DNA from: Acanthaster planci
Lineage: Eukaryota; Echinodermata; Asteroidea; Valvatida; Acanthasteridae
Assembly (NCBI RefSeq): GCF_001949145.1
Contig: NW_019091533.1
Coordinates: 459,580-521,579, forward strand
Reading direction: 5' to 3'
Length of the DNA: 62,000 nt
The notes under the pieces are model-generated. The model made no database searches and had not been told where the DNA came from. It saw only the letters and a list, made by a program, of their open reading frames with translations. Made by a program: the position numbers and the translations under genes. Shown here one piece after another: positions 12,001 through 27,000 of the stretch. Position 1 is the stretch's first letter. Each line of letters opens with the position of its first letter.

Positions 12001-15000
12001 AAAACGAGGTTGTAACCTCCTGTCCCGACCTCCACATTACTCAGCGTCATGCTGGCAGTATCGTTGAAGGGCGTGTCCAGTTCCAGTAGGACGGTGAGCG
12101 AGTCGTCCAGAATCGTCATGGTAATATTACAGCGCTCTATTTCCCCTGGGTGCATGAAGTGGGCCGACTCGGGGCAGCACAGTTTGAAAGTTGACTGTTC
12201 CAATAAAAAGCACATAAGTTTTACACGTCAAACACCAAATTCATTCAAAAGTAAAGATTTCTTTGGTTTAAACTGGACTCTTCCTTTAAACACAGCCGAA
12301 TGGTTCTACAACAATGCTCAATTAGATGCAGAATTTTTTTCTTTCAAGTTTACTTCCGAGCTGCGTGTTTTCCGGTATAGTTTTAGAATTTTGCAAAATA
12401 TGTGTTTGTCTAATTTGGTTAAAAAACATTATCCAATTCAATTACATGCATTTGTTTATTGAGAAAATTTCTATGAAGTTCGGGGTCATGGAACTTTGTC
12501 AGAGATAAGTAGTTTTCAGAAAGCCTAGGTATTTGCTTTAGTCCCCATCATTAACGAAAGCATAAAAAGGGAAAGTGACACTTATCTTCTTACGGGTTTA
12601 TGATTTCTGTAAACTAAAATTGACACATAACTGTGCGAAAGTTCAAAGAGCGTTATGGTCCTAATAATCAAACATGTTTTTTCGTTGATAAAGTTGGCAT
12701 TTGCATATGTATAAGTTATTACAATGTACATTAAGAATCGAAACAAAGAACGCACCTTTGGTAATTCAACTTGGAAGAACATGGCCTGGGTCTCTCTCTC
12801 AGAGTTACCAAGGGCGTTGGAAACTTCCACATTAGCCGACAAAGCAGCTGTCAAGCCAATCTCCACTTCGCTACTGTTCATTGTGCTAACCGTCAGCTCC
12901 AGGACCAGCTACAGCAAGGACAAAAACACAGACCAGAAAGCTGTTGTACCTGGTTAAGCCGATCACAATGAAAGATTTTCACTGTTGAATTGAAAAATCA
13001 TGCAAAACAACAGGCAAAGACCCTTGGGAATGTCGATCATTTTCATGACCAAATAAAGCCCAATTGGATGGAGTTTAAATTAGTCATAAAGAGCGAAGAA
13101 CAAACATGTAGTGGTCAAATGAAATTTTGCACTATAATTTTTCAAATCTCGTTTGACTACAGTGAACAACTGCCAAAATTCTTAGCAGCCGGCTTCCTGG
13201 AAACTTTGCAGGAATTTGACAATATTTGAAAGTTTACTAATGATTTTTGTTCACACCTTGCTGTTTTCTTCGGTTGCATTGCCAATGGGAGGGTTGCACA
13301 CGTAACCGAGATCGACAACGGCATACGTCTCAGAGTCAGAATTCCTGGATAACACAAATTATGCAAACGGTCAAGCTACTGAGTGATGCCCATTGGTCTT
13401 GGAGGAAAATTTGTTGTAAATGATTCCAAGCTGTTTTCAACAATTCTACCTTTGGTTGCAAAGTTGTGAAATTTCAAACCACGCAATGACATGAAATAAT
13501 GGCAAAACAAGTACTGGGTGCGACCGCTCGACCTTTGCGGGATCGGTCGATCTCATTGCACGACTTGTTCAATTTTGCCATCAACCAATCGGTTATATTT
13601 TTCTGATTCACACTTTTGCGAAAGGTTGTTTCGAAACAAAGGGAAGCAACGTCGGATTTTTAATACAAGATGGACCACTGACACGATTTGGCGATCGTGC
13701 AGATCGACCAATAGCACTATACACATGTCAAGTACCATCTATCGCACTTAGCATCTTTATAAGTTACTGTGCGTGTTTGCAGCTTGTAAAAATGCTATTT
13801 GCAAAAATGATGTTAAAAATAAGCAATAATATACACTTTTAACCAAGTTTTTATTCGTCTGAAAAAGTTAAGGTGCAACATTTTGCATAAAACACAAGAT
13901 CAAAAAACACAATAACGTATGGTGAGAAAGAATTGTCGCGATTCTAGGTACTTTGAAGCGCTGGTACCTCAACAGGTAAGAAATTAAAAAGAATCACCCA
14001 AAAATCGGCGACAGCAGGCCCTCTTGTGTGCAAAGCAGGTTCAGACCCACAGATGTCACGTTGATGCTGGTGACTTGAAGCCAGGCTACCGACGTGGTGT
14101 AATTCACCACGTACTTGGAAGAGATGTTGGCAGGTATGACCAGGGTGTGAAGCACCTTGGTCTCAGATCCCGCAGTGACTTCAGTCGAGTAGGTTGGAGC
14201 GGGACTGAGGGTGTTGTTGGTGGTTAGGATAGGCGCCTGCCGAGGACGAGCAAACAGGGGGGAAATAGGTTGTCATATTTCGAGGCATACTTCAGCACGC
14301 TAAAACTTCAGCCTTGTGAAAACACTGCCCTCCATCGTGACCCAAACAGTTATAACACGGTATGTGTCAATACAAAAGTCATCTTACTTTGGCTACACTG
14401 GTTGCAACGGTGATATTTCCCTCGGACACCCAGAGACGCGTTGCACCGACCAGCACAGACGCGGCCACGGGGACGGTCGAATCGGGGACGTCCTCCGACA
14501 CCCGCACGATGAGTTGGATCACCAGAGCGTCATCGTCAGTAGTCGGGCTCCCCGGACGCGCTGCAAAAGGCACAGATCAGCATGATTTTCATAAGTGAGG
14601 CCTGTGCGGCAAAAAAGCCATACTCTAACTGTGATGCTAATATATTATCGTATGATGCAATATAGTAGGTAAACTTAAAAGTGAGGCTTGTTCGAGCCGT
14701 CTGCTTGCAAATTGTCATGACGCCGACTAGTCTCACTTCTAAGTTTGCCTACTGTAATGCATCATATTAGCATCTCAGTTCTTGCAGGCTATTTTGCTGC
14801 ACATGCCCCACTTATAAGTAGTGGTGGGTAGTCGGCTCGGATGGCACTTCGTGCTATGTAGCTCTGAAGCTGGCGATTAAGTCTGTGAATGAATCATTCA
14901 TGGTGATGATATAACATTTTAAAAGGTTTATGTCCCCATCAAAAAAAATTTCATCAAACACACCAACACTGAAATCCCTTGATCCTCAAAGAAAATGTGC

Positions 15001-18000
15001 ATTGTTTCGTTAGTGCTTGTCCGTGAAATGAGTGCGTGGATGCAGGATACAAACATACCAAAGTTGTACACCATTCCCAAGTCTAGTTCTGCGTAGTCCC
15101 TGTCGGATCCTCCCTCCCACGATGTGTACGTGGCCACCGGATCGACCAATAGACCGCCCGCAATGTTGCTACCCACAGATATCACCCTCATGTCCAGTGT
15201 GGTGACTCCAGTGGTATTGACCAGGCCTGTGACCCCGAACCGGTACTGGGCATCTGGCTGAATGACCAGCCGGATAGCCAGGACGATAAACTCCCCGGGA
15301 GCGATCTCCGGCGGGTCAGAGGCGTCTTTGAGGTCGAAGGTACTGCTGAAGGGATTAGGATCGCCCTGTATCGAGGAGACAGAATTAAATAAAGTTGGAA
15401 TTAATTGACAAGACCTATTTCCAAACATGGATTTGCGCCGAGGAGACGTTAATTAATTTTGGATCTTTTTTCCCTGCCCGATGTGTATTACAACGCTGCA
15501 TACTCAGTGTTTGCTCCCAAACACAAGAAGTTGACAATAACATAACAAGTATTTAAAAGGGCCGACAGTGCAAAACGTTTCTGAAACCCTTAATTACAGA
15601 AACTCCGAAAAAATACGCAAATTTGTGATGTCATATCAAAATTCGCATTGCGAATTCGTTAAAGTTGAACACATTGCAAATTGACCGAGCTGTGGCTGCA
15701 TTTTGTGTGACATCAATTTCCCTTGACTTATCATTAGCCTGAAGTATAAATCGGCCTGCTTGTTAGAGAAAAGAGGACAGAAAGTAAACATTTCTCCATA
15801 AGGCAGTCCTATAAGCTGTTGGTGCAGGATAACAGGTACGGTATGTTAACTAAAGCCGCAAAACTAAGAGCACACGATCAATCCATACCGCTGGCACCGT
15901 AGGGTACGTGATGCTGGCAGGGTTGGTTGTCGTGGTGACAGAAAGACTGTTATAAGTCTGTTCTAATTTTCCGGCATGGTTGAATTTCACATTAATGGTG
16001 TGAGAGTTTCCGTGTGCTCCCAGATCAGTCACGGTCGACTTTACCACAAAGTCCACGCCGATTACGTTGTTCACGTCGTCGGTCGTGCCTTCGCCGCCTG
16101 TATTGGCTACCCCTTTCAGGTCGATGGTGGCGGCTGGTCTGGTAAATAGAATGGTTACCAACCATGACAGCTTATAAACACCTTTCTTAAAAGTTCTACT
16201 ATCGGCGGGAGTCACTATCTTACAAATCTTACAAGAAAGATTTGAGTGAACATCATTTGAGAATTGACACAATAATGTGAATCCTACCCCTCGCCTGTTC
16301 TTGTAGACTTGATAATTTGACATGGACAATCCATTTAAATGTTACCGGGCCCAGGTGAATTCTTCCGATTTAATGTTTATTTTCCTTTATGGAATGGTCT
16401 TGATTTTGGGGCATCAGATATTGTCAAAAATTGAGCATAATTTACTGGTTGTGTTGAGGGTACTTTCGGCAGTAATGACATGCTTAGAGTCTAGGCCGTA
16501 TTTGTGTGCCATGTATCTACGTTAATGGGCTAAAACGTGGTCTGAAAGGAATCTGGCATCGTGTAATCTTTTGCCTCTGCTGGGTGTCTTTTAAGCATCA
16601 CCCTCATGTGTATTTACGCTTGTTTTTTGCTTCTTTACAATTACTATGATGAATTGGAATGATTCAAATCCAATCAATTCCAAAACTGAAATTTTGCCAA
16701 GCTACAACTTTTGCTTTAATGTATATGCCCTATAACAGTTATAGCGAAGTTAATCAACTGCAGAAAAAAGTTCCATTTTTAAAATACTGAAAGAAAAACA
16801 GGTCGTAAAAGAACGTCACAGCTGACGGAGAATAATTTAGCACTTTACCCTGCTTCGTAGACGACAGCTTTTTCAATGTCGTCCCTACGCTGGATCAGAC
16901 AACTGATATCATTACCAATATGGTTGACACGAACAGCAGCTATCTGGAATTTTGCGTTGACAGCCAGTTTGACGGACACGGGACTGACAGACGTGGAATA
17001 CGGAATGATGATGGACACCCGGACCTTGGCGCACTCGCCCGGAATGAGCTCAGTGTCGCCGCCGACAATACTGACATTCACATTAACCACTTTTGTCGGC
17101 TGCAATGCAAAACAGAAAGATCCAACCTATGACAATGGAGATTTAAAAAGCAATTTAGCTTCTATTTCCGACTAGGTAAATGTATGGTGTTGGTGGGGTG
17201 TTAAAGGCACCACCTGAGGGGGACATAATGGCATCCGTCCGTCAGTTTTGTTTGTAAATTATCCGTCGAGAAACGATTCTATCCAAAATCTCGCCAACAG
17301 TTCAGAATATGTTCATTTTGATGATCCAAGGTTAGCAATGTATTAGTTTGCATGATGAGGCATTTTGTTGGGGTACTTTCCATTCATGATCAATTAGGCT
17401 TATGATTTTGGTATTCATTTGTGTATAAATCTGTCTTGGTACGGTTCTGGTAAGTTCATAATTAGACACTGGTTTAGAGAGTTTGCATTTAGGTCAGACA
17501 TCCAAGACAGCGAGAATGGATCCATCTGGACTATAGCTGCCGAAGTCGTGACAAGAAATATTTCTTTTAATACCGTGATATAGGAACGCCCAGCCTTGAC
17601 AGTGAATGATACAGTGTCCGTGAGATCCTGCACACCGTCATTGGCAGAAGCCTCCAAGGTAGAGGAAGATTCAGCAGCCAACCCACTGTTGTCTCTCAGG
17701 TAAGCCACCACGTCCATGGCGATCCTGCTATCGGCTGTGCTGTTGGCTTCACCTGAGGTGAATACATGAGGGCGAGAAAACAGAGCGCTTAATTTTGTAA
17801 TCCATCCTCTACTCAAGCCTTTGGAAGTAGTTTTTTCCCATCAAACGTTAAGGATTGGAATGCGTTGCCAGCAAACATCATTTCTTGCACTTCACTGGAG
17901 ACATTCAAAGATGGGTTAGCTGTAAGTTTTATCAAGAATGACATGTTTAGACGATCCACGCGATGTGCAGGCTGGTGTGATGTGTCCTGACGGACATTTA

Positions 18001-21000
18001 TTTGCCGGATCAACTATACAGATACAGATACTGAACGTGCCGCAGGTAAATTGTTCCTTTGGACAACTGCCAGAAACAGGTTTTCGAATTCTTCACGATG
18101 TACAACTCCAGAGCATCTGTGTCAACTGGCTATGTGAAGGCAGCAGTTTCGGGGAATTTTGCTCGTTTACTTAAAGTTTGCATAAAACTTCTTCCATCTG
18201 ACAAATGTTGGCATGTATAATGTTGTCAGAATCGCGCATGAGCAAAATCAGACTGTACTAATAGACCGATTCGCTGACGCCATTACTGCGATGTGGCTGT
18301 AATTCAGGCGTGCATTCCTAAGCTTGACGACCGCGTGATTTTGGTAAGCAGTGCACTCCCATTGGCTGATGAGGAAGCATACAATGTACATTTCTTTTGT
18401 TTACGCCTGTGGGGACAGCGCAGTTGTGGCTCCTGATTCTTGTCACCGGATCGGTCTATAAAGGCCAGAGAGGATCCATGTTTTAAAAAAAATACAGAAA
18501 AACAATGGAACAGGCCTCCTCTGTCCCTTTGCATTCAAGTAGTTTTTAATGAACCGACTTCTGCAAACTACCGATCCAAATAATCGTCTCAGACATCCCC
18601 AGCGGCGAATCATGTTGGGTTAGAGAGGAGAGGGTGAAATCGGATTTGTGCGTATACAATCGACTGATTCCTCCCCCCCCCTCCCAAAATGGTTGTATAG
18701 TCTGTGATGCACATGCAGTCAATAAATAAATTGGCAAAGTGTCTCTGAGGACGGTCACTGAACCCCTTTTTGCCTTGGCTTGGTATGCCATTTATTATCC
18801 TGAATTTTTATCAAGTTTGATAACGTAACATCAGTGATTTCGCCAACGTTCGATGCGATATCCTCCCCAAGTTGAAACCTCGATCCGAACCATAAGGAGG
18901 ACATACGCAGATTGAACCCTGAATTGATTCATTGTTACTCATGTCCTATATGTGCCTTAGAAATTACCTCCATTGATGATATGCCCGAAACCAAAGACAG
19001 ATTCGTAGGCATTCTGAGTTACCACGTCAACCTGGAAGGTCGCCAAGTCTTTGTTGACGTCGAGGCAGAATCCAGTACCCGTGTTGCAGAGCTGCAACTC
19101 ACAAATCAGCAGGTGCTCTTTAATGTTCGTATGGGCTGCAAGGAGATTAAGCAACTGTGGATTTTAACAAGAGCCACAAATCACAAAGCAACTCTGGACA
19201 ATATGAAGTTCTCACATAGAGTTACAACGCAGAGGTGCCTGTCTTTTTGTTATACTTGAAATTATGGTGTAACAGAATTGCACCGAGTTATTGCCAAAAT
19301 GAAGGTACTTGCATGCAAAGACTATGTTCATCTTATGAAGTTCCAAACGTGGACGATTCATATTTACCTTGGAAAAGGTTCAATAAACCAGAGATACGAC
19401 TACAAGATGAGTAGTTATGCATCATTGTCTAAACCACGAATCTGTCAAATATTTCCTTGTTTTGTGGGAGATTTGGCGGGCCCCTTTCTTGATGTTTCTA
19501 AAAGCGACATTTGTATGCAGCTTATGCAACTGCAGAGCATTTGGTGTTCCATTTAAAGCCAACAGCTATATATTTGGAAGATGTCGGAGTGGCGTCAAAA
19601 TGAATATCTTTACCAGTTGCCCGAACGGTGAGGTTGGCTACACTTCTGTAGACATTCAAATCAACACTGAATACCTCTACTTCACGTTTGTGGAACACTG
19701 CAACACCTGAAATTGTGAGGTTTGTATCCGCTGCGTACTGTTCAGGATCAAACAAAGCAAACGACTAATTAATGTAAATGTAATTAACAATGCCAACTTT
19801 CTAAAAAAAAAAAGGATGATGCTGCTACTTAAATGTGATATTTCATGAATTTTTATGACACATTCACTCCTGCATTGAAATTTAAATGTTATGGTTTGAT
19901 CCAAAATTTGCGATTCAATGGCATTCGTCTCAATGACAGGGTTTGTTGGTACATGGGCAATGTAGAAATCGTTTAAATTTTTGAAAAGAAGGGGTTTTTA
20001 TGAGCTCTGTCTTTACCTGGGGCACTTGGTCGATAAGGAAACCGATCTGACCAATCCACAACTTTTCTCCTCCGTTGTACTCCACGCCAGCACTGACCCA
20101 GTACCTTTCGTCGTTAGCCAATGCCATGTCTTCCTTCAAGGTGATGGAGAACGTAATGATAATCTTTGAAGCGTTGGCGCTGGTCGAGGTGTTAAGGTTG
20201 GTCACGTTGCCAAAGCTGTAGATCGCAGTGTCGAGCTGGAACCAACGAGGAGGAGAAAATACGAGGACAGGTAGCTGCACCGATGAAATTCTCAAAAGAT
20301 AAAGAACACGCAATATGAGGGAGCAAAGGAATACAGAGACAGAGGACGAAAACGCGAGCAAACGCAAAGAAGACAGACAATGCTGATCTTGCAAAACAGC
20401 CAGAAATTCAAATTAGCACTCTCATACCGACACCTGCGACTTCTCTTCTTATAAAAGAGTCTCCCGAAGGTTTGACCTTTAACCCTAACAATCCTCAATC
20501 CGTCACCTGTTGGAGGACTGAGGAATGTTAGGGTTAATGGTTGATGCTCCTGATCTAACAGTTACACTCATGTACAAACATCAAGAAAACAAAGATATCA
20601 GAGGACGTTAGCCTACAAAACGGTACAAACACAAAGGCATAAGTTATCGATAACTAACACAGAAACAAACAGTTCACTGAGAAGTATTTTCTGTTGATAC
20701 CTGAAAGATTTCACTATCTCAGATTTGCATATTTTCAACACTGCAATAGCTGACCTCTATTGGTTTAATTAAAATATCAGCGTCAGGGTTTAAAATTCCT
20801 TAATGTATAAATATTTTCCTCTTGGTTTACCCAGAAAGGGTTCTCTTTTTGCTGGACGCCAGATGTCTTTGGCTGGATGGAATCAGTTATTTCGAGCTCT
20901 GCCCCTTGGTTGACCGTAGGAGGGCACAAGACCGACAGGGTGTTGTTCTCGTCGTCGGTGAAGATCTCGACGCTGACGCCCTGCACCATCATAGACTCTG

Positions 21001-24000
21001 GGATGTCAATGGTCAGCACGCAGTCCACCCGGGATCCCACTGTCAGGGCCCCTACTCCCGCAAACTCTGTTGCGGGTACAAAGCTGATGTCCAGGGTGTG
21101 GTTGCTGTCAAGAACGGAAATCTGAGTACAAAAGAGAGAGAACTAAAACTCTGCACCCACACAACATTCTTCAAAGTCCCTGTTCTGTGACAATGGCATC
21201 ATGAGAATCCCTAGCAGTGCTACCACAGGGTCGACATTACTGCCACCTTCAACATCCACCCATGTTGTCGCATCCGAATCGTGTGTCTAATGCTTCGGCT
21301 AGGAGTACGTTGCAAGTTACTACATTTGGGCCTGTGCTGACAATAAGCGTACGTAGCCATCTCTAGAAACTGTTCCCACATACAGCTTAACTCAAAAGAT
21401 TCCAAGAATTCCAGAGATTCCGAGGATTGGAACAAGAAAAATGCCAACAGAACAAGGGGGACTGCATGTCTTTTGCATCTTGCATCAAATACCATAATTG
21501 TGCATAAGTGGGTTTTTGAATAGCTTCTCCAAACTTGGCGGTTTTCAAATTTCTTTGTTTTGTTATTTGCACTCGAACTGCTCGCACCTGAAGGCTTCAG
21601 TTCATAATTTATCCCCCGAACTATTTCAAAACAAAAATACGATACTACTTGCGCTACAGGGTTTTCTTCAAAACAAAACAAAACAAACAAAATTTTGTCT
21701 CCGACCAAAAACACGCATAGGCCTGTATTTAACGCCGAAACTGTACCTTTTAGGCTTCAAGGATTCTAATCACTCGGTTCCTGTTCACCGTGACCCAAGG
21801 CTGGTATTTTAAAAAGATATTTTGACGACACTGAGGTCCTTTAAGACCCTTGGTCTTGTTTCAGACCCAGTGCATTTGTTTTTACAATAACAACGACGAA
21901 CCTCCGGCATAGACTGCAACCTCCTGAGTTTAACTGTCTGCTCACTTCCCCTGAGGAGCACGTCGCTGACAACAATCACAACTGGTGCCGTCCCATACAC
22001 ACCGTCGTCTGCCGCATTTCTAGCATACACCTTTAACCTGTGCTTGCTGTTGGGTGTCAATGTGGCCTGCGCCGCCACACTGACGCCGCCCGTCTTGGAA
22101 TCGATCGCGAACGTTGGTGATTTGCCGCTCCTGTCTTCGTCGTCCAATGAGTAGCGCACCTCTGAGCATGGGCAATTCGTCTTAGACGCTGCACAAGTCG
22201 TTTCGTCTTTGTCAGTCGCGCGGAGGTACATGAAAGGATACTCCTTCGGCTCGTCGGGCGAGATGTACTCCTCGTAAGAATGCTGAGTAAAAACTGGCGC
22301 GTGTTCGTTGCCTGAAACGCCAGTAAGTCAAGAATACAAAGAGTATTCAATTAAGCCGGAAGAAAATCTTTTAAGAGTTTGTCATTGCTCTTTTTTTTCA
22401 TTTTTTAATAAATCGCACAACTGAACACACGCACAAAACATTACATGGAAAGTTTCCTAAAAATGCTCATAACAATGAGAACGTTTTTGTGTCACAGGGA
22501 GTGAAATATAGTACCAAATGCTTTCATAATGTACCAAGGTCACATAATGCTACCAAGAAAGTTAAAATGAGGCATGTGGCCTAGTGGTTAGGGTTTGTAG
22601 CTTCTGATTATAGGATCAGGGGTTCAAATCCAGCTGGTGGCAGCATGTTGTAATCCTGGGCAAGTCACTTCACCCCCATGTGCCTCTCCCCACCCAGGAG
22701 TTAATGGGTACCTGCGAGGGCAGACACGGCAGTTTAGCCGTTTGCGCCCAAATGGCAGCACCAGGCTAGTATACTCCCCAGGGAGCTGAGATGGTTTCAG
22801 GAATGTTCAGATGAGGTGCGAGCCCAATGTGCAGGGATAATGATAATACAGCGCCTCGGAATAGTTTGTTCGATAGATGGCACTTTACAAGTGCTAGTTG
22901 TTATTACTATTAACGTGCGCGAATAATACCAAGCAATGGAAAAGAAGTTGAAGGATTTATACGATTATTCTGCTGTATTTATCTGTTTACATTTATTTTC
23001 TTTCTTTTGGTTTCCTTAATGTCAACACATTCATTATATATGTCGACACAGGAAATAAACAGGAGCTATTTATACTGAATAAACTTAAAAGGAGAAATCA
23101 TGGCAAACTCAAGTATTGCGGTTAATTTTAAGGTACGAGGTTAACAATGAATCTTTCAGCAGTTCAGATAAAAAACTACAGTGGATTGTTGAACCATTAA
23201 TGTCCTTAATCTAGACAAGAAAATGACAAGCGAGGCAATTTTGAGCGTCTTTTCTATTATAGCTATAGTGAGTCTATAGTTAGCCAATGCTAAAGCCCAA
23301 AATTTCAATGCCCAGCTCCCCAGCTCAAATATGCGTCTTCAATGAATTATATGACCACGGTTATAAAAAAGATCGAGGAAACTCGACACTGAGAATGATT
23401 TCGCTTCAAAGAAACTAAAACGTTACTCTACCTGCTTCGTTGCACAATGGACCTCGCCAACAAGGCAGACAGACGCAGGCCCCGGTATCTGAGCAGGTGC
23501 CATGGTAACACGGCTGCTCGCTCGTCCTTGGTGTCGTCGTTAACATGCAGATTAAAGTGATCAAAGCAGTAGGGAAAAAAGACTCGTTGACGTAAACAAA
23601 TGGCTACGCAACTCGTAAACTTGTGTTTTAGCCCAATTGATGCCGATACTGAACCACCTATCCTGCACTAGTCCTGTACAAAATTCTGTTGAACTTAACG
23701 GATAAAAAAACGGACACTTATATCAGGACAAATATGCCATTTCTTCTTCTCTCCAGGACTCAAAACCTGTACTACATTTGGGATGATTACAATCCCGACA
23801 AGACAAATTTTACTAGCAGCATGAAATTTGGGGGTGTTTTATTATTTATTCCTTGTGGTTCACGTTAACTTTGGCGATAGACGAAGCTACTTCTATCGCC
23901 AAAGTTAACGTGAAGCACAAGGAAATACGTTAATAGGGACTGTGCATGGCACTGCCATCTTTCAGGTGTAACCTGATTGTGTTTCGGAGGGATAGCACAA

Positions 24001-27000
24001 GAGGTCACTCTCCAGCCAGAATACTGCATTCTCCTGAAGACGAACAGAGCAAGCTGTTCGAAACGTCGAGCCCCCCCCCCGGTTCCTATCAGAACCACAC
24101 CTACTCACGGAAGAGATCATGAGATCACATCATGGAGCTAGCTATGTCTCCGCAAACCACGTCACTATTGCTATCTTCACCATGAAAATCTTTAAATCTC
24201 CCCAAAGGTTAACTCATGCGTATCCCTATGGAATGAAAGTTCTCACTGGAAAATGGTTCCCTCCACAACCTCTATTAGATCAAACCGGGGCTAGAAATTA
24301 CATTTATGTGGGGACTTGATTGGGTCGACAAAGCTGTGGGTGCAGGCGAGGGCGTAGTGTTGAGTCCACAAGTAAGGGATTTTTTTTACACTATTGGCCA
24401 TTACGTATTACTTGATCCTTACAATGCACAGTAATTCTTGCCTCTTATGATGATGTTTACGGATACTCATTTAGTACTTGGAAATTTATGTGAAACTTAG
24501 CTATCAGTATTGGCTCATGCCCGATTCTTTAAATTTTCTTCTTTACTTTTTTGTCACATATGCTTCGATCGGCAGGAAAACTGCGCATGCGGGGTCTTTA
24601 AAAAGCTCACCTCCCTTGTCAAAAGTTTGTTTCAGTATATATCATTCCATACCCACACACTAATGCCAGCCCCCCCCCCATCTACGGATTTGGGTGAATG
24701 GGTTCCTTTCAGTCGCAGCCAGCTTGGTATCATTATTAGCACTGTTGCAGTGATAAAAAATACATGTATGGTTTTCATATGTTAGGAGGTCAAATAACAA
24801 GCGTTGTCATGGTACTTGTCGAGCTGGTGTCAGTGTACATGCGCATGTAGTACACTTTAACTGCCGCCAATACGTTGATTGTGTAAAGGGGGGTCAAGAT
24901 AGAAGAAATGCACTGGTGTTTCTCAGCGACATAATTGCTTTGTCTAGGTAATATGCTGCCCAGTACAATTCTCATGACTTCCTTTTAGCCGAGAGTGGCT
25001 ATCCACTGACACTGATCCGTACTGAAAAGAGATCTAGGCTTGCGCATCCTGTAGTATCTTTCCTGGTTATATCTGGCGCACCAGTGTCGCACTGACCCGA
25101 TAGTTTAAAACATCTAACTTTGTGTGTAATTAGTTAAAATTTCGGGATGCTCAGATTCAGCACAACTCCGTACACCAGTCTGTACAGTGTAATAACGAAA
25201 CATGACATAATGCATGCGTCCATAGACTGTACACAAATTACAGCAACGCGGTGCTCATTACTGAGACGGTGGCATACATGTACAGTTACACTATCATTTA
25301 CCATGGCAACGGAGCCAGGCAATGAATTAATAAGTGCCTTCACGGTAGACTGCTTCTTTCGAAAGCCTTGGTCGTCATCATCTGGAGGGAAGGCGCGGCT
25401 ATGTTTCAACTCGGTAGTATATGTATATGGTGCTCAAATTGTCCTTTCCTTTGCCCAATGTTCATTGCATTTTAAGGGAAATGGAGCTTCTGAACCCAAA
25501 AATTCCCCAAATTTATTAAGTACTTATACTTTACTTGTTTTTAATATGTTTGCCTCGCCTCTAACCATCAAAAACTCGAATAATGCTTTATTCATTAAGT
25601 AATTCATGGCTAAAATGGCGTAACTGAACTAAAATCTATAGTCTAGCGTAATTGATAATTTATATTTGTGCACTGGAAAAGGGAGAACAAAATAACTGGA
25701 CAACATTTGTTCAGCTTGAATTATCGGGTTTTTCAGTTTACTTATTATAGGCCTAGACTTCAAGATACTTGGAAATGTCACGTACAATTGTTTATGTCGG
25801 GGATGCGTAAGTATACCGTAAAGTGTTGGTGTTCAAACATAAAATTTATCCTTGCTGCTGTACCCGCACTGGTTCTAAACGGACTTAACTTTCTTTTAAC
25901 AACAGATATGAAGTTATTTTACCCCTTAAAGACAGGAAACTCGCAAAACTTTGACATGTACATGTAAATGTAATCGGTTGACTGACCTTGTACAGTCTTC
26001 CTCAGTGCAGAGTTCGTCTTTGATGTTTGAAAAACAGAACTTGGGCGATTCCAACGAAGTCTCACCAAATGCTTCAAACAAAATAAAATTCAAGCCTTGA
26101 GGCCAGTGCTGATCAAGGTTGGCTACAAGAGAAGCCTTAAGAGCTCAAGGAAGCTTCAGAATTCAGGGGGGTTTCGACAGATTTGAAACAAGCTGCTCAA
26201 GTTATCAGTTCAAGCCGTCTATTTACGACATTGACATTTGAGGGTTTGAGATACGTTACTTTACCTGTTGAAATGAATATTTTTTGATATTGTAAAAATA
26301 ACGGAATTCGAAACTTTGATGCGTTTTCCACTATTTGAGAATTTGGGTCGACATTCTAAATATGTACACGCCTCTTGATTTGACTCAAAGGCCATAGGAG
26401 CATTTCTTGGTTTAAAATGAGATTATCCAAAGCAGGCCGCACCATTTGGCGCCTAAAACCTCTCTAACCCTGTTCGATATACATTTCGTCACATTGATAT
26501 GGGTTAATTGATTTTATGATCGTTTAACTACCATGGCGACGCCCCTTGGGATGAATAAAAACACCATCTAAATCGATATACCCCGCTGACGTCACTCATG
26601 AGGTGGTTTTGTTCTCAGGGCACTCGAAGACAGAGTGCGGTCTTAATTATTACCTGCTATTGATTTTAGGCTGTAATTAATCGACATAACAACCATTTAT
26701 TTTCACTAGATAATGAGGCAAATGTCACACGGTTTAGTTCATGCAGTCTTCGATTACTCATCTACATTATGTGCTCGCTATTCAATTCCTCACACATAGT
26801 GATTTTTAAAAAGATGAATTATTTGTTCATTCGAAAGAAGAGATAAAATAATGGCTGATAATATAAAAGATCATTATGTTTCCACGGTTGCAAATTTAGA
26901 TTAAGAGAGTCATTGACTATAGCTTTGACAGAAACGCGATGCTAATAAATGGACCCTTTCAATAATATTTGCCCACAGGTTAACACGTATTAGCGCATGA

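Noticed and set aside
21220-21714. 164-codon minus-strand frame between the cadherin exon and exon 4
   Set aside because: No domain signal, and the cadherin exon joins exon 4 in phase without it.
22568-22650. Standalone tRNA gene
   Set aside because: Pol III boxes are present but no acceptor or anticodon stem pairing of a real tRNA was seen; the body and tail are those of a SINE.
23930-24080. Retroelement-like end with CTGTTCGAAACGTCGAG
   Set aside because: The word resembles sequence seen near ends of some retroelements, but there is no ORF or clear border, so it was not called as an element.
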